Shown: positions 7,831 to 16,247 of the stretch, piece after piece
Layout: every line of letters begins with the position of its first letter
How positions within the stretch are numbered: the stretch's first letter is position 1
Assembly (NCBI RefSeq): GCF_001612885.1
Contig: NZ_BDBH01000005.1
Location: 310,001-374,000 of the forward strand
Reading direction: 5' to 3'
DNA length: 64,000 nucleotides
Source: Nocardia harenae NBRC 108248
Lineage (GTDB): Bacteria; Actinomycetota; Actinomycetes; Mycobacteriales; Mycobacteriaceae
The notes under the pieces: generated by a model
Seen by the model: the letters and a program-made list of their open reading frames with translations, nothing else
What the model was told of the DNA's origin: nothing
Databases searched by the model: none
Program-made: the position numbers and the translations under genes

Positions 7831-9161
7831 CCGGGATCGCCGCCGCGCCGCTGCCCGCCCACCGCGACCGGTGGGAGCAGCGGCTGCTGGCCGATCCCGC
7901 GCTGCTCGGCGAGCTCGCGAGCATTGTCGGCGGCCCCTTCCACGTGCTCTTCCCGGAGCGGGTGGTGCGCGCGGTGCGCGAATTCCGCGCGGCCTTCGAG
8001 GCGGCGGGCGTCACCGGCGCGATCTACTACGGCAAGAAGGCGAACAAGGCGGCCTGCGTGGCGCGGGCCTGTGCGCGGGCAGGCGCCGGGATCGACGTGG
8101 CCAGCACCGGCGAGCTGGTCGGCGCGCTGGCCCAGGGCGTGCGCGGCAGCGAGCTGATGGTGACCGGCCCGGCCAAGTCCGACGAGCTGCTCTGGCTGGC
8201 CGCCAGGCACGGCGCGCTGATCGCGGTGGACGCGCTGGACGAACTGGACCGGCTGCCCGCCGCCACCGACGGCGCGCCGCCGCCGCGCATTCTGCTTCGC
8301 GTCCTGCCCACCGGCTCGACCAGCCGGTTCGGGCTCACCGAGGTCGAACTGGACGAGGCACACGCCCGGCTGGCCGGGCTCGAGGGCCGGGTCCGCTGGG
8401 AGGGGTTGAGCTTCCACCTCTCCGGCTACGACGCCGAGCAGCGCGCGGAGTTCGCGCACGAGTTGCTGGATCGCCTGGCGACGGTCGCGGCGAGCGGACA
8501 CCGGGCGCGAACGCTCTCCATCGGCGGCGGCTTCGGGGTGGATTACGTGCCCGCCGATGCCTGGGCCGAGTTCACCGCGGCGGCCGGGCCGCACTGGTTC
8601 CACGGCGAGGCCGAGCCGGGCTCCTACTACCCGTACCACTTCCCTGAACCCGGCGCGGCCATGCTCACCGCGATCCTGCGGCACCGCGGGCTGGCCGAGC
8701 GGCTGATCGCCACCGGCACCGTGCTCGCCGTCGAGCCGGGCCGGGCCCTGCTGGACCGGGCCGGCTGTACGGTGTTCCGGGTACAGGGGCGCAAGACCAG
8801 GCACTCCGGCGGCGAGCCCTACGACCTGCTCACCGTCGACGGCACCAGCCTGAGCCTCTCCGAGCAGTGGTTCGACAGCGAGTACCTGCCGGACCCGGCG
8901 GTGTGGCCGCCGCGATCCGGTGTCCGCACCCCGACCAGCGTCGGCGCGGCCACCTGCCTCGACTCCGACCTGCTCAGCCGCCGCCGGGTGCCGCTGCCGC
9001 GCCGGGCCGACCCCGGCGACCTGCTGGTCTACCCGAACACCGCCGGGTACCAGATGGACTCGAACGAGTCCGCCTTCCACGACCTTCCCGTCCCGCCGAA
9101 GATCGTGCTCACCGAGCACGCGGGGGCGCTGCGCTGGCGCCTCGACTCGGCACCCACCTGA
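7821..9161 (+). CDS. PLP-dependent decarboxylase, SbnH/ornithine-DAP decarboxylase fold
   Basis: 446-aa fold-type III decarboxylase with an alanine-racemase-like barrel. The PLP lysine is probably Lys73 in YYGKKANKA. Also visible are the glycine-rich phosphate loop SIGGGFGVDY, AVEPGRALL, and a C-terminal GAATCLDSDLL block that supplies the active-site Cys and Asp in this family. It resembles SbnH, which decarboxylates a citryl-diaminopropionate intermediate in staphyloferrin B synthesis, creating an ethylenediamine unit. The GTG start overlaps the SbnB-like gene by 10 bases. With no citrate-condensing synthetase nearby, its substrate is probably an aminocarboxylate built by the flanking enzymes; this is inference. 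Confidence 0.85.
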   Translation: MGLTGIAAAPLPAHRDRWEQRLLADPALLGELASIVGGPFHVLFPERVVRAVREFRAAFEAAGVTGAIYYGKKANKAACVARACARAGAGIDVASTGELVGALAQGVRGSELMVTGPAKSDELLWLAARHGALIAVDALDELDRLPAATDGAPPPRILLRVLPTGSTSRFGLTEVELDEAHARLAGLEGRVRWEGLSFHLSGYDAEQRAEFAHELLDRLATVAASGHRARTLSIGGGFGVDYVPADAWAEFTAAAGPHWFHGEAEPGSYYPYHFPEPGAAMLTAILRHRGLAERLIATGTVLAVEPGRALLDRAGCTVFRVQGRKTRHSGGEPYDLLTVDGTSLSLSEQWFDSEYLPDPAVWPPRSGVRTPTSVGAATCLDSDLLSRRRVPLPRRADPGDLLVYPNTAGYQMDSNESAFHDLPVPPKIVLTEHAGALRWRLDSAPT

Positions 9162-9182
9162 GATCAACGAGGAGAAGATTCC

Positions 9183-10217
9183 ATGCCGCTCGTCACGCGC
9201 GTGACGGACCTCATCGGCCGTACCCCGCTGTTCGAGCTCGCCCGCACCGCGACCGGAACCAGGCTGCTGCTCAAGCTGGAGACCGGCAACCCGACCGGGA
9301 CGGCCAAGATCCGGATGGCGCGGGAGATGGTGCTCGATGCCGAGCGCCGTGGTTTGCTGAGGGTTGGCGGGCATATCATCGAGTCCACGTCCGGCAATAC
9401 CGGGCTCGGCCTCGCGGTAGTCGCCGCCGAACGTGGGTACCGCTTCACCGCGGTCGTCGATCACCACGCCTGTAAGGACAAACTGCGCGCGATGCGAGCC
9501 ATGGGAGCGAATCTGGTGTACGTCGCCGACGAGGGCGACGACAGCCTCGCCACCTCGGCGCGGGAGGACCTCGCCGAGGCGATGGCGGCCGCCGAGGACG
9601 GCGCGTACTTCACCGAGCAGCACAACAACGATGCCAATGCCGTCGGCTACTACCCCGTCGCCGACGAGCTGCTCGCCGATGTCGAGCGGGTGGACATCCT
9701 GCTCTCCGCGGTCGGCACCGGCGGCTCGCTCTTCGGCACCGCGACCCGGCTGCGGCAGCTCGGCCAGGTGCCCTACGTGGTCGGGGTGGAGCCGGAGGGG
9801 TCGATCGCCTTCGGCGGCGAGGGCGGGCCGTACTGGCAGTCCGGCACCGGCACCCCGCCCGGCGCCACCATCGGCACCGCGGTCGACTACGCACTGCTGG
9901 ACGAGGGCGTGAAGGTCACCGACACCGACGCCTTCGCCACCGCGCGCGCCGTCGCGGCCAAGCTCGGGCTGCTGATCGGCGGCTCGGCGGGTGGCTCGGT
10001 GCACGCGGCGCTGGTCCGGCTGGAGCAGTTCCCGCCCGGCTCGACGGTGGTGACGCTGGTCTGCGACGGCGGCGAGAAGTACCTGGACACCGTCTTCGAC
10101 GACACCTGGATGGCCGAGCGCGACCTGCTCGATCCCGCCGCCGAGCACGCGGTGGGCGCCATGCTCGACCGCTGGTCGCCCGCGCTCGCGGGCGCGAACC
10201 TCGTGGAGGCGCGGTGA
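9183..10217 (+). CDS. SbnA-like cysteine-synthase-fold PLP synthase
   Basis: 344-aa fold-type II PLP enzyme. The PLP lysine is probably Lys42 (NPTGTAKIRMA). STSGNTG (about 70-76) binds the substrate carboxylate, and GTGGS (about 180) the cofactor phosphate. The NPTGTAKIR sequence, in place of the cysteine-synthase PSxSVKDR, is like SbnA. SbnA joins O-phosphoserine and glutamate; an aspartate-using variant would give an EDDS-like backbone. A strong ribosome site (GAGGAG) precedes the ATG. It lies 21 bp after the decarboxylase and overlaps the MATE gene (GTGA). Ordinary cysteine synthase is a weaker alternative, given the SbnB-like partner. Confidence 0.83.
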   Translation: MPLVTRVTDLIGRTPLFELARTATGTRLLLKLETGNPTGTAKIRMAREMVLDAERRGLLRVGGHIIESTSGNTGLGLAVVAAERGYRFTAVVDHHACKDKLRAMRAMGANLVYVADEGDDSLATSAREDLAEAMAAAEDGAYFTEQHNNDANAVGYYPVADELLADVERVDILLSAVGTGGSLFGTATRLRQLGQVPYVVGVEPEGSIAFGGEGGPYWQSGTGTPPGATIGTAVDYALLDEGVKVTDTDAFATARAVAAKLGLLIGGSAGGSVHAALVRLEQFPPGSTVVTLVCDGGEKYLDTVFDDTWMAERDLLDPAAEHAVGAMLDRWSPALAGANLVEAR

Positions 10218-11632
10218 TCGACCGGATGCGCGGCTCGGACGCGGGGCGGCTGGCCGCGCTCGCGACCCCGATCGCGACCACCCAGCTCGCCCAGATCGCG
10301 GTCTCCACCACGAATATCGCGGTCATGGGCTCGCTCGGGGTCGGCGCGGTGGCGGCGGGCGGGCTGGCGCTGGTGCTCTTCAACCAGATCCGCACCATGG
10401 GCGTCGGGCTGATCACCGCGAGCGGCAATCGGATCGCGAGCGCGGTGAGCGCGGCGGGCAAGCGCGGCGACTCCGCCGACGCCGAGGTGCGCGACATCGT
10501 GCGCGGCAGCTTCCTGATCGCCACGGTGGCCGGGCTGCTCGGCGGCGCGGTGCTGGTCGGGCTCGGCTACTCGCTGCAGTGGCTGGGGCAGGACGCCGAC
10601 GTGCTCGCGGCGGCGCGGCCGTTCATGATCGCGCTGGCACCCGGGCTGCTGCCCTGCCTGTGGTTCCAGGTGCTGCGGCAGTACACCGTCGGTATGCAGC
10701 GGCCGCAGGCGCTGCTGCTGGTGACGCTCGGCTCGGTGGCGCTGAACCTCGGGCTGGCGCTGCCGCTGGCGCACGGCTGGCTCGGGCTGCCCGCGCTGGG
10801 GCTGACCGGGATCGGCATCGCCACCTCGCTGGTCTTCCTCGCCATGTTCCTGGCCTTCGCGGTGCTGGTGCGCCGGGACCGGCGGCTGGCCGGCGCGCTA
10901 CCGAGTCGGCCGTGGCCGGTGCGGGGGCGCACGGTGCGGGCCGAGCTGAAGCTGGGCTTCCCGATCGCGCTGACCTACGGCTCCGAGGCGGGGATGTTCT
11001 CGGTGCTGGCGCTGGCCATGGGCAGTATCGGGCCTGCGGCGCTGGCCGCGCACAATGTGGTCTACCAGATCATCTACATCGTGTTCCAGATCGCCATCGG
11101 CCTCTCGCACGGCGCCTCGATCCTGGTCAGCGATGCGACCGCGCGGGACGAGTTCGACCGGGCGCGCACCCAGGCGCGGCTGGCGCTGCAGGGCGCCGCG
11201 CTGGTCGCGGTGGTGACCGGGCTCGTGTACATCTTCGCCCCCGACCTGGTGCTCGCCCCGTTCCTGGACACCGGCGACGCGCAGACCGTGGCGCTGGCGC
11301 ACACGCTGCTGCTGATCGGCATCGTGCTGCAGTTCTGCGACGCCGCGCAGAACATCGGCACCGGGCTGCTGCGCGGGCTCAAGGAGACCTCGGCCGGTTT
11401 CCGGCTCTCGCTCGTCGGCTACTGGTGCGTCGGCCTGCCCGCCGCGCTCCTGCTGGCCTTCCCCGCCGGGCTCGGCGCCGCGGGCATCTGGTGGGGCCTG
11501 ACCGCGGGCCTCGCCACCACCGCGGGGCTCATGCTGCACCGCTACCTCAGCCTGCTCGACCAGCGCGAACGGGAAACGGTTTCCCTACACGCCCACACCC
11601 CGCCCCTAGGGCTGGCAGCGGGCAACAACTAA
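10214..11632 (+). CDS. MATE-family exporter
   Basis: 472-aa membrane protein with about 12 hydrophobic segments in two similar halves, typical of the MATE/DinF/NorM family of cation-coupled exporters. Near the N-terminus TPIATTQLAQIAVSTTN marks the first helix. It is last in the metallophore-like operon, with its GTG overlapping the preceding stop (GTGA), so its natural cargo is probably the operon's product. It ends in a convergent arrangement with terD, with a structured repeat between them. Export of the metallophore is inferred from gene order only. Confidence 0.85.
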   Translation: MIDRMRGSDAGRLAALATPIATTQLAQIAVSTTNIAVMGSLGVGAVAAGGLALVLFNQIRTMGVGLITASGNRIASAVSAAGKRGDSADAEVRDIVRGSFLIATVAGLLGGAVLVGLGYSLQWLGQDADVLAAARPFMIALAPGLLPCLWFQVLRQYTVGMQRPQALLLVTLGSVALNLGLALPLAHGWLGLPALGLTGIGIATSLVFLAMFLAFAVLVRRDRRLAGALPSRPWPVRGRTVRAELKLGFPIALTYGSEAGMFSVLALAMGSIGPAALAAHNVVYQIIYIVFQIAIGLSHGASILVSDATARDEFDRARTQARLALQGAALVAVVTGLVYIFAPDLVLAPFLDTGDAQTVALAHTLLLIGIVLQFCDAAQNIGTGLLRGLKETSAGFRLSLVGYWCVGLPAALLLAFPAGLGAAGIWWGLTAGLATTAGLMLHRYLSLLDQRERETVSLHAHTPPLGLAAGNN

Positions 11633-11647
11633 CGCACCCCGCACGGG

Positions 11648-11765
11648 TTCGCGCCCGGCTCGCGTCCGAGTGGTCGAAGCGCATGCGCCGCAGGCGCGAG
11701 TCTGGACCGCTCGGACGTGAGCCCCGGAAGGGCGCGAACCCCGTCGCGCCGGAGGCGCGACCAAA
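11648..11765. repeat. Structured intergenic repeat, copy 1
   Basis: 118-bp element between the convergent MATE and terD genes. It contains TTCGCGCC (11648-11655) pairing with GGCGCGAA (11731-11738); a long stem from 11657 to about 11675 pairing with 11704-11723 (a few mismatches); an inner hairpin GCGCC-GCA-GGCGC (11685-11697); and a terminal hairpin GTCGCGCC-GGA-GGCGCGAC (11743-11761). It ends in CCAAA three bases before the terD stop. Copies 2 and 3 share the architecture. There is no U-tract, so it is not a classical intrinsic terminator. Confidence 0.85.
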
Positions 11766-11768
11766 GAT

Positions 11769-12344
11769 TCAGATATTCACGCCGTAGTCGCGGGCGATTC
11801 CGGCCAGACCGGAGGCGTACCCCTGGCCGATGGCGCGGAATTTCCACTCCGCGTTGTTCCGGTACAGCTCGCCGAAGACCATGGCCGTCTCGGTGGAGGC
11901 ATCCTCGGAGAGGTCGTAGCGCGCCAGCTCGGCGCCGGTCACGGCATCGGTGACGCGGATGTAGGCATTGCGGATCTGCCCGAAGGACTGCCCGCGCGAA
12001 TCGGCGTCGTGGATGGAGACCGGGAAGAAGATATTGGTGATGTGCGGTGGCGTCGCCGCGAGGTCGACATTGATCGTCTCGTCGTCGCCGTCACCCTCGC
12101 CGGTGAGGTTGTCACCGGTGTGCTCGATGGTCCCCTCGGGCGAGCGCAGGTTGTTGTAGAAGACGAAGTGCAGGTCCGAGAGCACCTTGAGGTTCGCACC
12201 CGTCGCGAGCGCGCTCGCGTCCAGGTCGTAGTCGGCTCCGGTGGTGGTCCGGACATCCCAGCCGAGGCCGACCGAGACCTTCGTCAGGTTCGGTGCCTGC
12301 TTGGACAGCGAGACGTTGCCGCCTTTGGCCAGCGTGACGCTCAT
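11769..12344 (-). CDS. terD: TerD-family stress/tellurium-resistance protein
   Basis: 191-aa cytoplasmic protein of the TerD family, calcium-binding beta-sandwich proteins linked to tellurite, oxidative and phage stress. It has the N-terminal MSVTLAKGGNVSLSK and the family signatures GLGWDVRTT, DLDASA, VFYNNLRSPEG and SIHDADSRGQSFG. The length of about 190 aa is normal. The ATG at 12344 lies one base past the split-barrel gene stop, so the two are probably co-transcribed. No other ter genes are in the window. An upstream open extension lies inside the neighbouring gene and is not used. Confidence 0.92.
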   Translation of the reverse strand: MSVTLAKGGNVSLSKQAPNLTKVSVGLGWDVRTTTGADYDLDASALATGANLKVLSDLHFVFYNNLRSPEGTIEHTGDNLTGEGDGDDETINVDLAATPPHITNIFFPVSIHDADSRGQSFGQIRNAYIRVTDAVTGAELARYDLSEDASTETAMVFGELYRNNAEWKFRAIGQGYASGLAGIARDYGVNI

Positions 12345-12345
12345 G

Positions 12346-12840
12346 TCATCCTTCCGTGTTCGGGTTTCGCTCCGCCCATGCGCGCAGCGTGGCCACCCGG
12401 CCGCGCAGCGCGTCGAGTTCGGCCTCGTCGAGCACGGTGCGCTGGATTCCCTGCGCGACCGTGAACGCCGACTGCCGATGATCATCGATGGTGTCGACAT
12501 CGATCTGTACCGGAACATAGTCGCTCGCGCCCGGCATCCCGGCGGCGAGCACCGTCGCCGTGCCGCGCGCGCAGAGCGCCACGTCGCCGCCGCCGAGGAC
12601 GAGCAGCGCGACCTGCGGCCGCTCGCGGAGCCGGGCCAGCGAACCCCGGTCGAATTTCAGGCTGATCAGAATCCGCCGGTCGCCCGCGCGCACCGGCCAG
12701 GAGACCGGGATGGCGTGCGGCGCCGGGTCGGTCGTCACCAGCACCGCGATGGTCTCGGTCGGCCACACGGGCAGGGCGTCGAGCTCCGGATGCTCGTCGG
12801 CGGAATGGTCGTGCTCGGTCAGGCTCGCTCCTGCTGCCAT
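12346..12840 (-). CDS. Pyridoxamine-phosphate-oxidase-like FMN/F420 split-barrel protein
   Basis: 164-aa protein that looks like a split-barrel flavin-binding protein: WPTETIAVLVTT, then HAIPVSWPVRAGDRRILISLKFDRGSLARLRERPQVALLVLGGG in separate beta strands, as in PNPOx-like or F420-dependent families. The cofactor and substrate cannot be assigned. It lies one base upstream of terD on the same strand, suggesting co-expression under stress. The N-terminal 20 residues are polar and probably flexible. About 120 bases upstream, towards the flavodoxin gene, show no obvious gene. Confidence 0.7.
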   Translation of the reverse strand: MAAGASLTEHDHSADEHPELDALPVWPTETIAVLVTTDPAPHAIPVSWPVRAGDRRILISLKFDRGSLARLRERPQVALLVLGGGDVALCARGTATVLAAGMPGASDYVPVQIDVDTIDDHRQSAFTVAQGIQRTVLDEAELDALRGRVATLRAWAERNPNTEG

Positions 12841-12960
12841 GTCGTCACCTCGTGGGGATTGCTGCGGCGCGGTGGGCTGTTCCCGCGCTTACCCGTGCAG
12901 TTTAAGTCCCCGGCCGCCATCACCGCTGGCACCCGGCGCGATCCCCTCGGGCAGATGCGT

Positions 12961-13431
12961 TCAGGCCGTGGTGAGTTGGAACATCGGCAGCACGCGCAGC
13001 CCGCGGGCCCACGCCGCGGCCAGCTCCTTGACCTTCACCTCGGTGGAGGCGTCGTGCCGCGCGTGCTCGCCGAACTGGACCGCGCCGCGCGCGCTCAGCT
13101 TCTCCGCGATGATCTCGCCGCCGCGGTTGAAGGTGGCGCCGTAGACGCTGTCACCGAGGCCGAAGACCGCGAAGCGCAGCCCGTCCAGCGCGGGGCGCCT
13201 GCTGTCCAGCGCATCGGCGAAAGGCTCGGCGTTGGTGGGGAATTCGCCGTCGCCGTAGGTGGAGCAGACCATGATGTGCAGCGCGCCGGGGTCGAGATCG
13301 TCGACGTCGAACTCGCCCATGTCGTAGAGCGCGACGTCGTGCGCGGCGAACTCGCCCGCGATCACCTCGGCCGCCGCCTCGGCCGTTCCCATCTCCGACC
13401 CGAACAGGATCACGATCCGCACGAGCTGCAC
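12961..13431 (-). CDS. Flavodoxin-domain electron carrier, probably iron-regulated
   Basis: 156-aa flavodoxin-like protein. The FMN phosphate loop is GSEMGTAEAA (about 11-20), with the isoalloxazine loops STYGDGEFP (about 57-65) and GLGDSVYG (about 91-98). It is like the FMN domain of sulfite reductase/P450 reductase or MioC. The GTG at 13431 is used; an in-frame GTG at 13422 is possible. An IdeR-like box lies 18-36 bp upstream, the strongest match in the window, so it is probably derepressed in low iron. Flavodoxins replace iron-sulfur ferredoxins under iron limitation in many bacteria, which fits. The redox partner is unknown. Confidence 0.85.
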   Translation of the reverse strand: MQLVRIVILFGSEMGTAEAAAEVIAGEFAAHDVALYDMGEFDVDDLDPGALHIMVCSTYGDGEFPTNAEPFADALDSRRPALDGLRFAVFGLGDSVYGATFNRGGEIIAEKLSARGAVQFGEHARHDASTEVKVKELAAAWARGLRVLPMFQLTTA

Positions 13432-13448
13432 TCCTTCTCACCTGGAAA

Positions 13449-13467
13449 TATGGTGAGGCTATCCTAA
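13449..13467 (-). promoter_or_regulatory. IdeR/DtxR-like iron box upstream of the flavodoxin
   Basis: The minus strand reads TTAGGATAGCCTCACCATA, matching 14 of 19 IdeR consensus positions. Its distance from the flavodoxin start places it over the probable promoter. It supports iron repression of the flavodoxin and co-regulation with the metallophore locus. Confidence 0.6.
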
Positions 13468-13546
13468 CAGCGGCCCGAACCGATTGACGGATCCTCGAAA
13501 CGCCTGCATCATCATGAACAGTTCCCTGCTCAGCAGGGGCTTCTCG

Positions 13547-13573
13547 GTTACCGGCCGATGACCGTCCGGTAAC
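13547..13573. promoter_or_regulatory. Inverted repeat in the leader of the Stealth gene
   Basis: GTTACCGG and CCGGTAAC form a perfect 8-bp inverted repeat with an 11-bp spacer, about 125 bp upstream of the Stealth start. A second palindrome (CCCTGCTCAGCAGGG) lies just to its left near 13524-13538. The 267-bp gap between the flavodoxin and Stealth genes has no visible gene. A regulator operator or structured leader are both possible. Confidence 0.35.
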
Positions 13574-13698
13574 GGTCGCCTGATTCGACGCGCCACTCGC
13601 GGGTACAGCCCCGCCAGGCTCGGCTGCGCGAGACACCGGCGGCTACGACCCGTAAGCCGACGCCGCAGGCGTCCCGTCCCGAGTGAGGTGAGTGCGCC

Positions 13699-15180
13699 AT
13701 GGTCTTCTCGTCCGACCTGCCCCGCGAGGTGTCCCCCGACATCACGCCGATTCCGATCGCCGCGCACCGCATCGCGGGCAACCTCGCCGTCTCCGACGCC
13801 ACGCTCGCCGACCTGGTGCACCTGCGCACCGAGCTCGCCGCCGCCGAGGTGCCGTTCCTGCTGGTCCGGGACCGCGACCACCGGCTGATCCTGGCCGCCG
13901 ACGCCGCGCACGGCGCCATGGTGGCGCGGGTGGTGAGCTCGGCGGCCGCCGCCGGATTCCGGGTCGAGCCGCTGGACCCGGCGGTGTTCCGGCTCGGGCG
14001 GGACGCGGACCAGGCACACCACGTGGAGCTGGAGCTGTGGGGCTACCACGGCGACACCGTCACCTGCCCGCGCCCCAATGCGCTCACCCGCCCGGTCTTC
14101 GACCTCGCCGACGTGGAGTTCGGCCAGGTGCGGCTCTTCGACCGGGTCTGGCCGACGCTCACCGGCATGTTCGCGCCGCAGACCACCGATGTGGAGTTCG
14201 ACATCGACCTGGTCTTCTCCTGGGTGGACGGCTCCGACCCGGAGTTCCGCGCCCGCCGCGCCGGGCTGCTCGCGCAGGTCGTGGTCGGCGAGGGCGACGA
14301 CGCCGACGCCCGCATCCGGCAGATCGACGAGCTGCGCTACGCGCTGCGCGCAGTGGCGAAGAACGCGCCGTGGATCCGCCGGATCTTCCTCTGCACCGAC
14401 TCCACCCCGCCGTCCTGGCTGGCCGAGCATCCGAAGGTCACCGTGGTGCCCGCGCTCGCGCACTTCGCCGACACCACCGGGCTGCCGACCTTCAACTCGC
14501 ACGCGGTGGAGAGCCAGCTGCAGCACATCGACGGGCTGGCCGAGCACTTCCTGTACTCCAACGACGACATGTTCTTCGCCCGCCCGGTGCGGCCGTCGAT
14601 GTTCTTCACCCCGGCCGGGGTGAGCCGGTTCATCGAGGCCGACACCCGGATCGGCCCCGGCCGGAGCACCGAGCGACGCAGCGGCTTCGAGAACGCGGCC
14701 CGGGTGAACCGGGCGCTGCTCGCGGAGCGGTTCGGCACGCTCATCACCCGGCACCTGGAGCACACCCCGGTGCCGCTGCGGCGCAGCGTGCTACACGAGA
14801 TGGAGCGCGAGTTCGCGGCGGATTTCGCGCGCACCGCGGCGAGCCGGTTCCGCGCCGCCACCGATATCTCGGTGACGAACTCGCTCTACCACTACTACGC
14901 CCTGCTCAGCGGGCGCGCGGTGCCGCAGGAGGCGGCCCGGGTGCGCTACGTCGACACCACCGCGGTGTCCGGGCTGGCGCTGCTCGATCAGCTCAGCGCC
15001 ACCAGGGATGTCGACTTCTTCTGCCTCAACGACGGCAGCTTCCCCGAGGTCAGCGAAGCCGAGCGGGTGCGAAGGGTCGCGGCCTTCCTGGAGAGCTGGT
15101 TCCCCGAGCCTGCCCCGTGGGAGCGGGTCAGCGCACCGCCTCGCCGCCCGATTCCGGAGTCCGCGCCGGGCGCCGCATGA
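13699..15180 (+). CDS. Stealth-family sugar-phosphate transferase (CpsY-like)
   Basis: 493-aa Stealth protein, a family that includes GlcNAc-1-phosphotransferases and capsule hexose-phosphate transferases. Conserved region 1 is [15 protein letters not shown] (about 169-183). Region 2 runs about 205-248, with [11 protein letters not shown] and the following [12 protein letters not shown]. Region 3 includes [10 protein letters not shown], and region 4 lies near [16 protein letters not shown]. The first 160 residues form a non-catalytic N-terminal part like CpsY (Rv0806c). The ATG has GAGG upstream. It converges on an Rv0805-type phosphodiesterase and overlaps it by 53 bases, the same neighbour as in M. 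tuberculosis. The acceptor glycan is unknown. Confidence 0.88.
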   Translation: MVFSSDLPREVSPDITPIPIAAHRIAGNLAVSDATLADLVHLRTELAAAEVPFLLVRDRDHRLILAADAAHGAMVARVVSSAAAAGFRVEPLDPAVFRLGRDADQAHHVELELWGYHGDTVTCPRPNALTRPVFDLADVEFGQVRLFDRVWPTLTGMFAPQTTDVEFDIDLVFSWVDGSDPEFRARRAGLLAQVVVGEGDDADARIRQIDELRYALRAVAKNAPWIRRIFLCTDSTPPSWLAEHPKVTVVPALAHFADTTGLPTFNSHAVESQLQHIDGLAEHFLYSNDDMFFARPVRPSMFFTPAGVSRFIEADTRIGPGRSTERRSGFENAARVNRALLAERFGTLITRHLEHTPVPLRRSVLHEMEREFAADFARTAASRFRAATDISVTNSLYHYYALLSGRAVPQEAARVRYVDTTAVSGLALLDQLSATRDVDFFCLNDGSFPEVSEAERVRRVAAFLESWFPEPAPWERVSAPPRRPIPESAPGAA

Positions 15181-16078
15181 CGTGCGGAATGCGGGCCGCG
15201 GGCGGGATCACGATGCCCGCCGCGGCCAGCCGCGCCGCCGCCTGAGCCGGGGTGGCGGGCTCACCCACCGTCGGGCCCGCGTCGATCGGCACCACCGAGT
15301 GCACCACGGTGTCCGGGTAGACGTGCACGAAGTTGAAGGCTTGGGCGCCGTCCCGGCCGCGCAGCCCGCCCTGCTCGACCGCGAGGTCCTGGGTGTAGCA
15401 GGTGGCCGAGGCCACCGAGACCGGGATGCCAGCGAAGGTGGCGCTGGTGGAGAAGTGCAGGTGGCCCGCGAGGATGGCGCGCACGTCGGTGCCTGCGAGT
15501 ACCGCGGCGAGGCGGCGCTGATCGCGCAGCTCGACGGTGACGGCGAGGTCGAGCACGCAGGGCACCGGCGGGTGGTGCAGGGCCAGGATGGTGCCGAAGG
15601 GGGCCGGTTCGGCGAGGACGTCGCGCAGCCAGCTGAGCTGGGCGGCGGTGAGTTCGCCGTGGTGCTCGCCGGGGACCGTGGTGTCGAGGGCGATGATGCG
15701 CAGGCCGTCGATCAGGTGCACCTCGTCCAGCGGGCCGGGGGAGGCGGGGCGGTCGAGGAGGCCGGTGCGCAGGGCGCCGCGGTCGTCGTGGTTGCCCGCC
15801 ACCCAGATGACGGGGGCGTTCAGGCGGGCGGCGACGGGGTCGACGAAGGCGCGCAGCTTCGCGTAGGCGCCCGGCTCGCCGCGGTCGGTGAGGTCGCCGG
15901 TGAAGACCAGCGCCGTCGGAACGATGCCCGTGGCCTCGGCGTGCGCGAGCAGTGCCCGCAGCGGGCGCTCGGCGTCGACGTCGCCGTAGAGGTCGCCCTC
16001 GGCGACCAGGTGGGTATCGCTGAAGTGGAACAACACGTGATCCGGTCGCGGATACTCCGCGACCCTGTCGATGCGCAC
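15128..16078 (-). CDS. Rv0805-like metallophosphoesterase / cyclic nucleotide phosphodiesterase
   Basis: 316-aa class III phosphodiesterase with a binuclear metal centre. Metal ligands: Asp21 and His23 (SDTH), Asp62 (GDLTD), Asn96-His97 (GNHDDR), a His in ALHHPP, and GHLH. The spacing matches Rv0805 almost residue for residue, and [18 protein letters not shown] and [11 protein letters not shown] are shared. Rv0805 hydrolyses cyclic nucleotides and has cell-envelope effects. The GTG start gives about the Rv0805 length (318 aa); an upstream frame extension is not needed. Its 3' end overlaps the convergent Stealth gene. Confidence 0.9.
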   Translation of the reverse strand: MRIDRVAEYPRPDHVLFHFSDTHLVAEGDLYGDVDAERPLRALLAHAEATGIVPTALVFTGDLTDRGEPGAYAKLRAFVDPVAARLNAPVIWVAGNHDDRGALRTGLLDRPASPGPLDEVHLIDGLRIIALDTTVPGEHHGELTAAQLSWLRDVLAEPAPFGTILALHHPPVPCVLDLAVTVELRDQRRLAAVLAGTDVRAILAGHLHFSTSATFAGIPVSVASATCYTQDLAVEQGGLRGRDGAQAFNFVHVYPDTVVHSVVPIDAGPTVGEPATPAQAAARLAAAGIVIPPAARIPHVMRRPARTPESGGEAVR

Positions 16079-16247
16079 CGGCTCGACCGTCCCTCCCGGC
16101 GGACTCCGCCCGCCCTCGCTCCGAGGTTGGGGCCAGGATAGCGAAGTACCTCCCAACCCATACACCGCAGAGAGGCACATCACCGCTGCGCTCCTGTTCT
16201 CGAAGTAAGATCACGTTCGATATCTCACAGGAAGGAGGTTGGAAATC

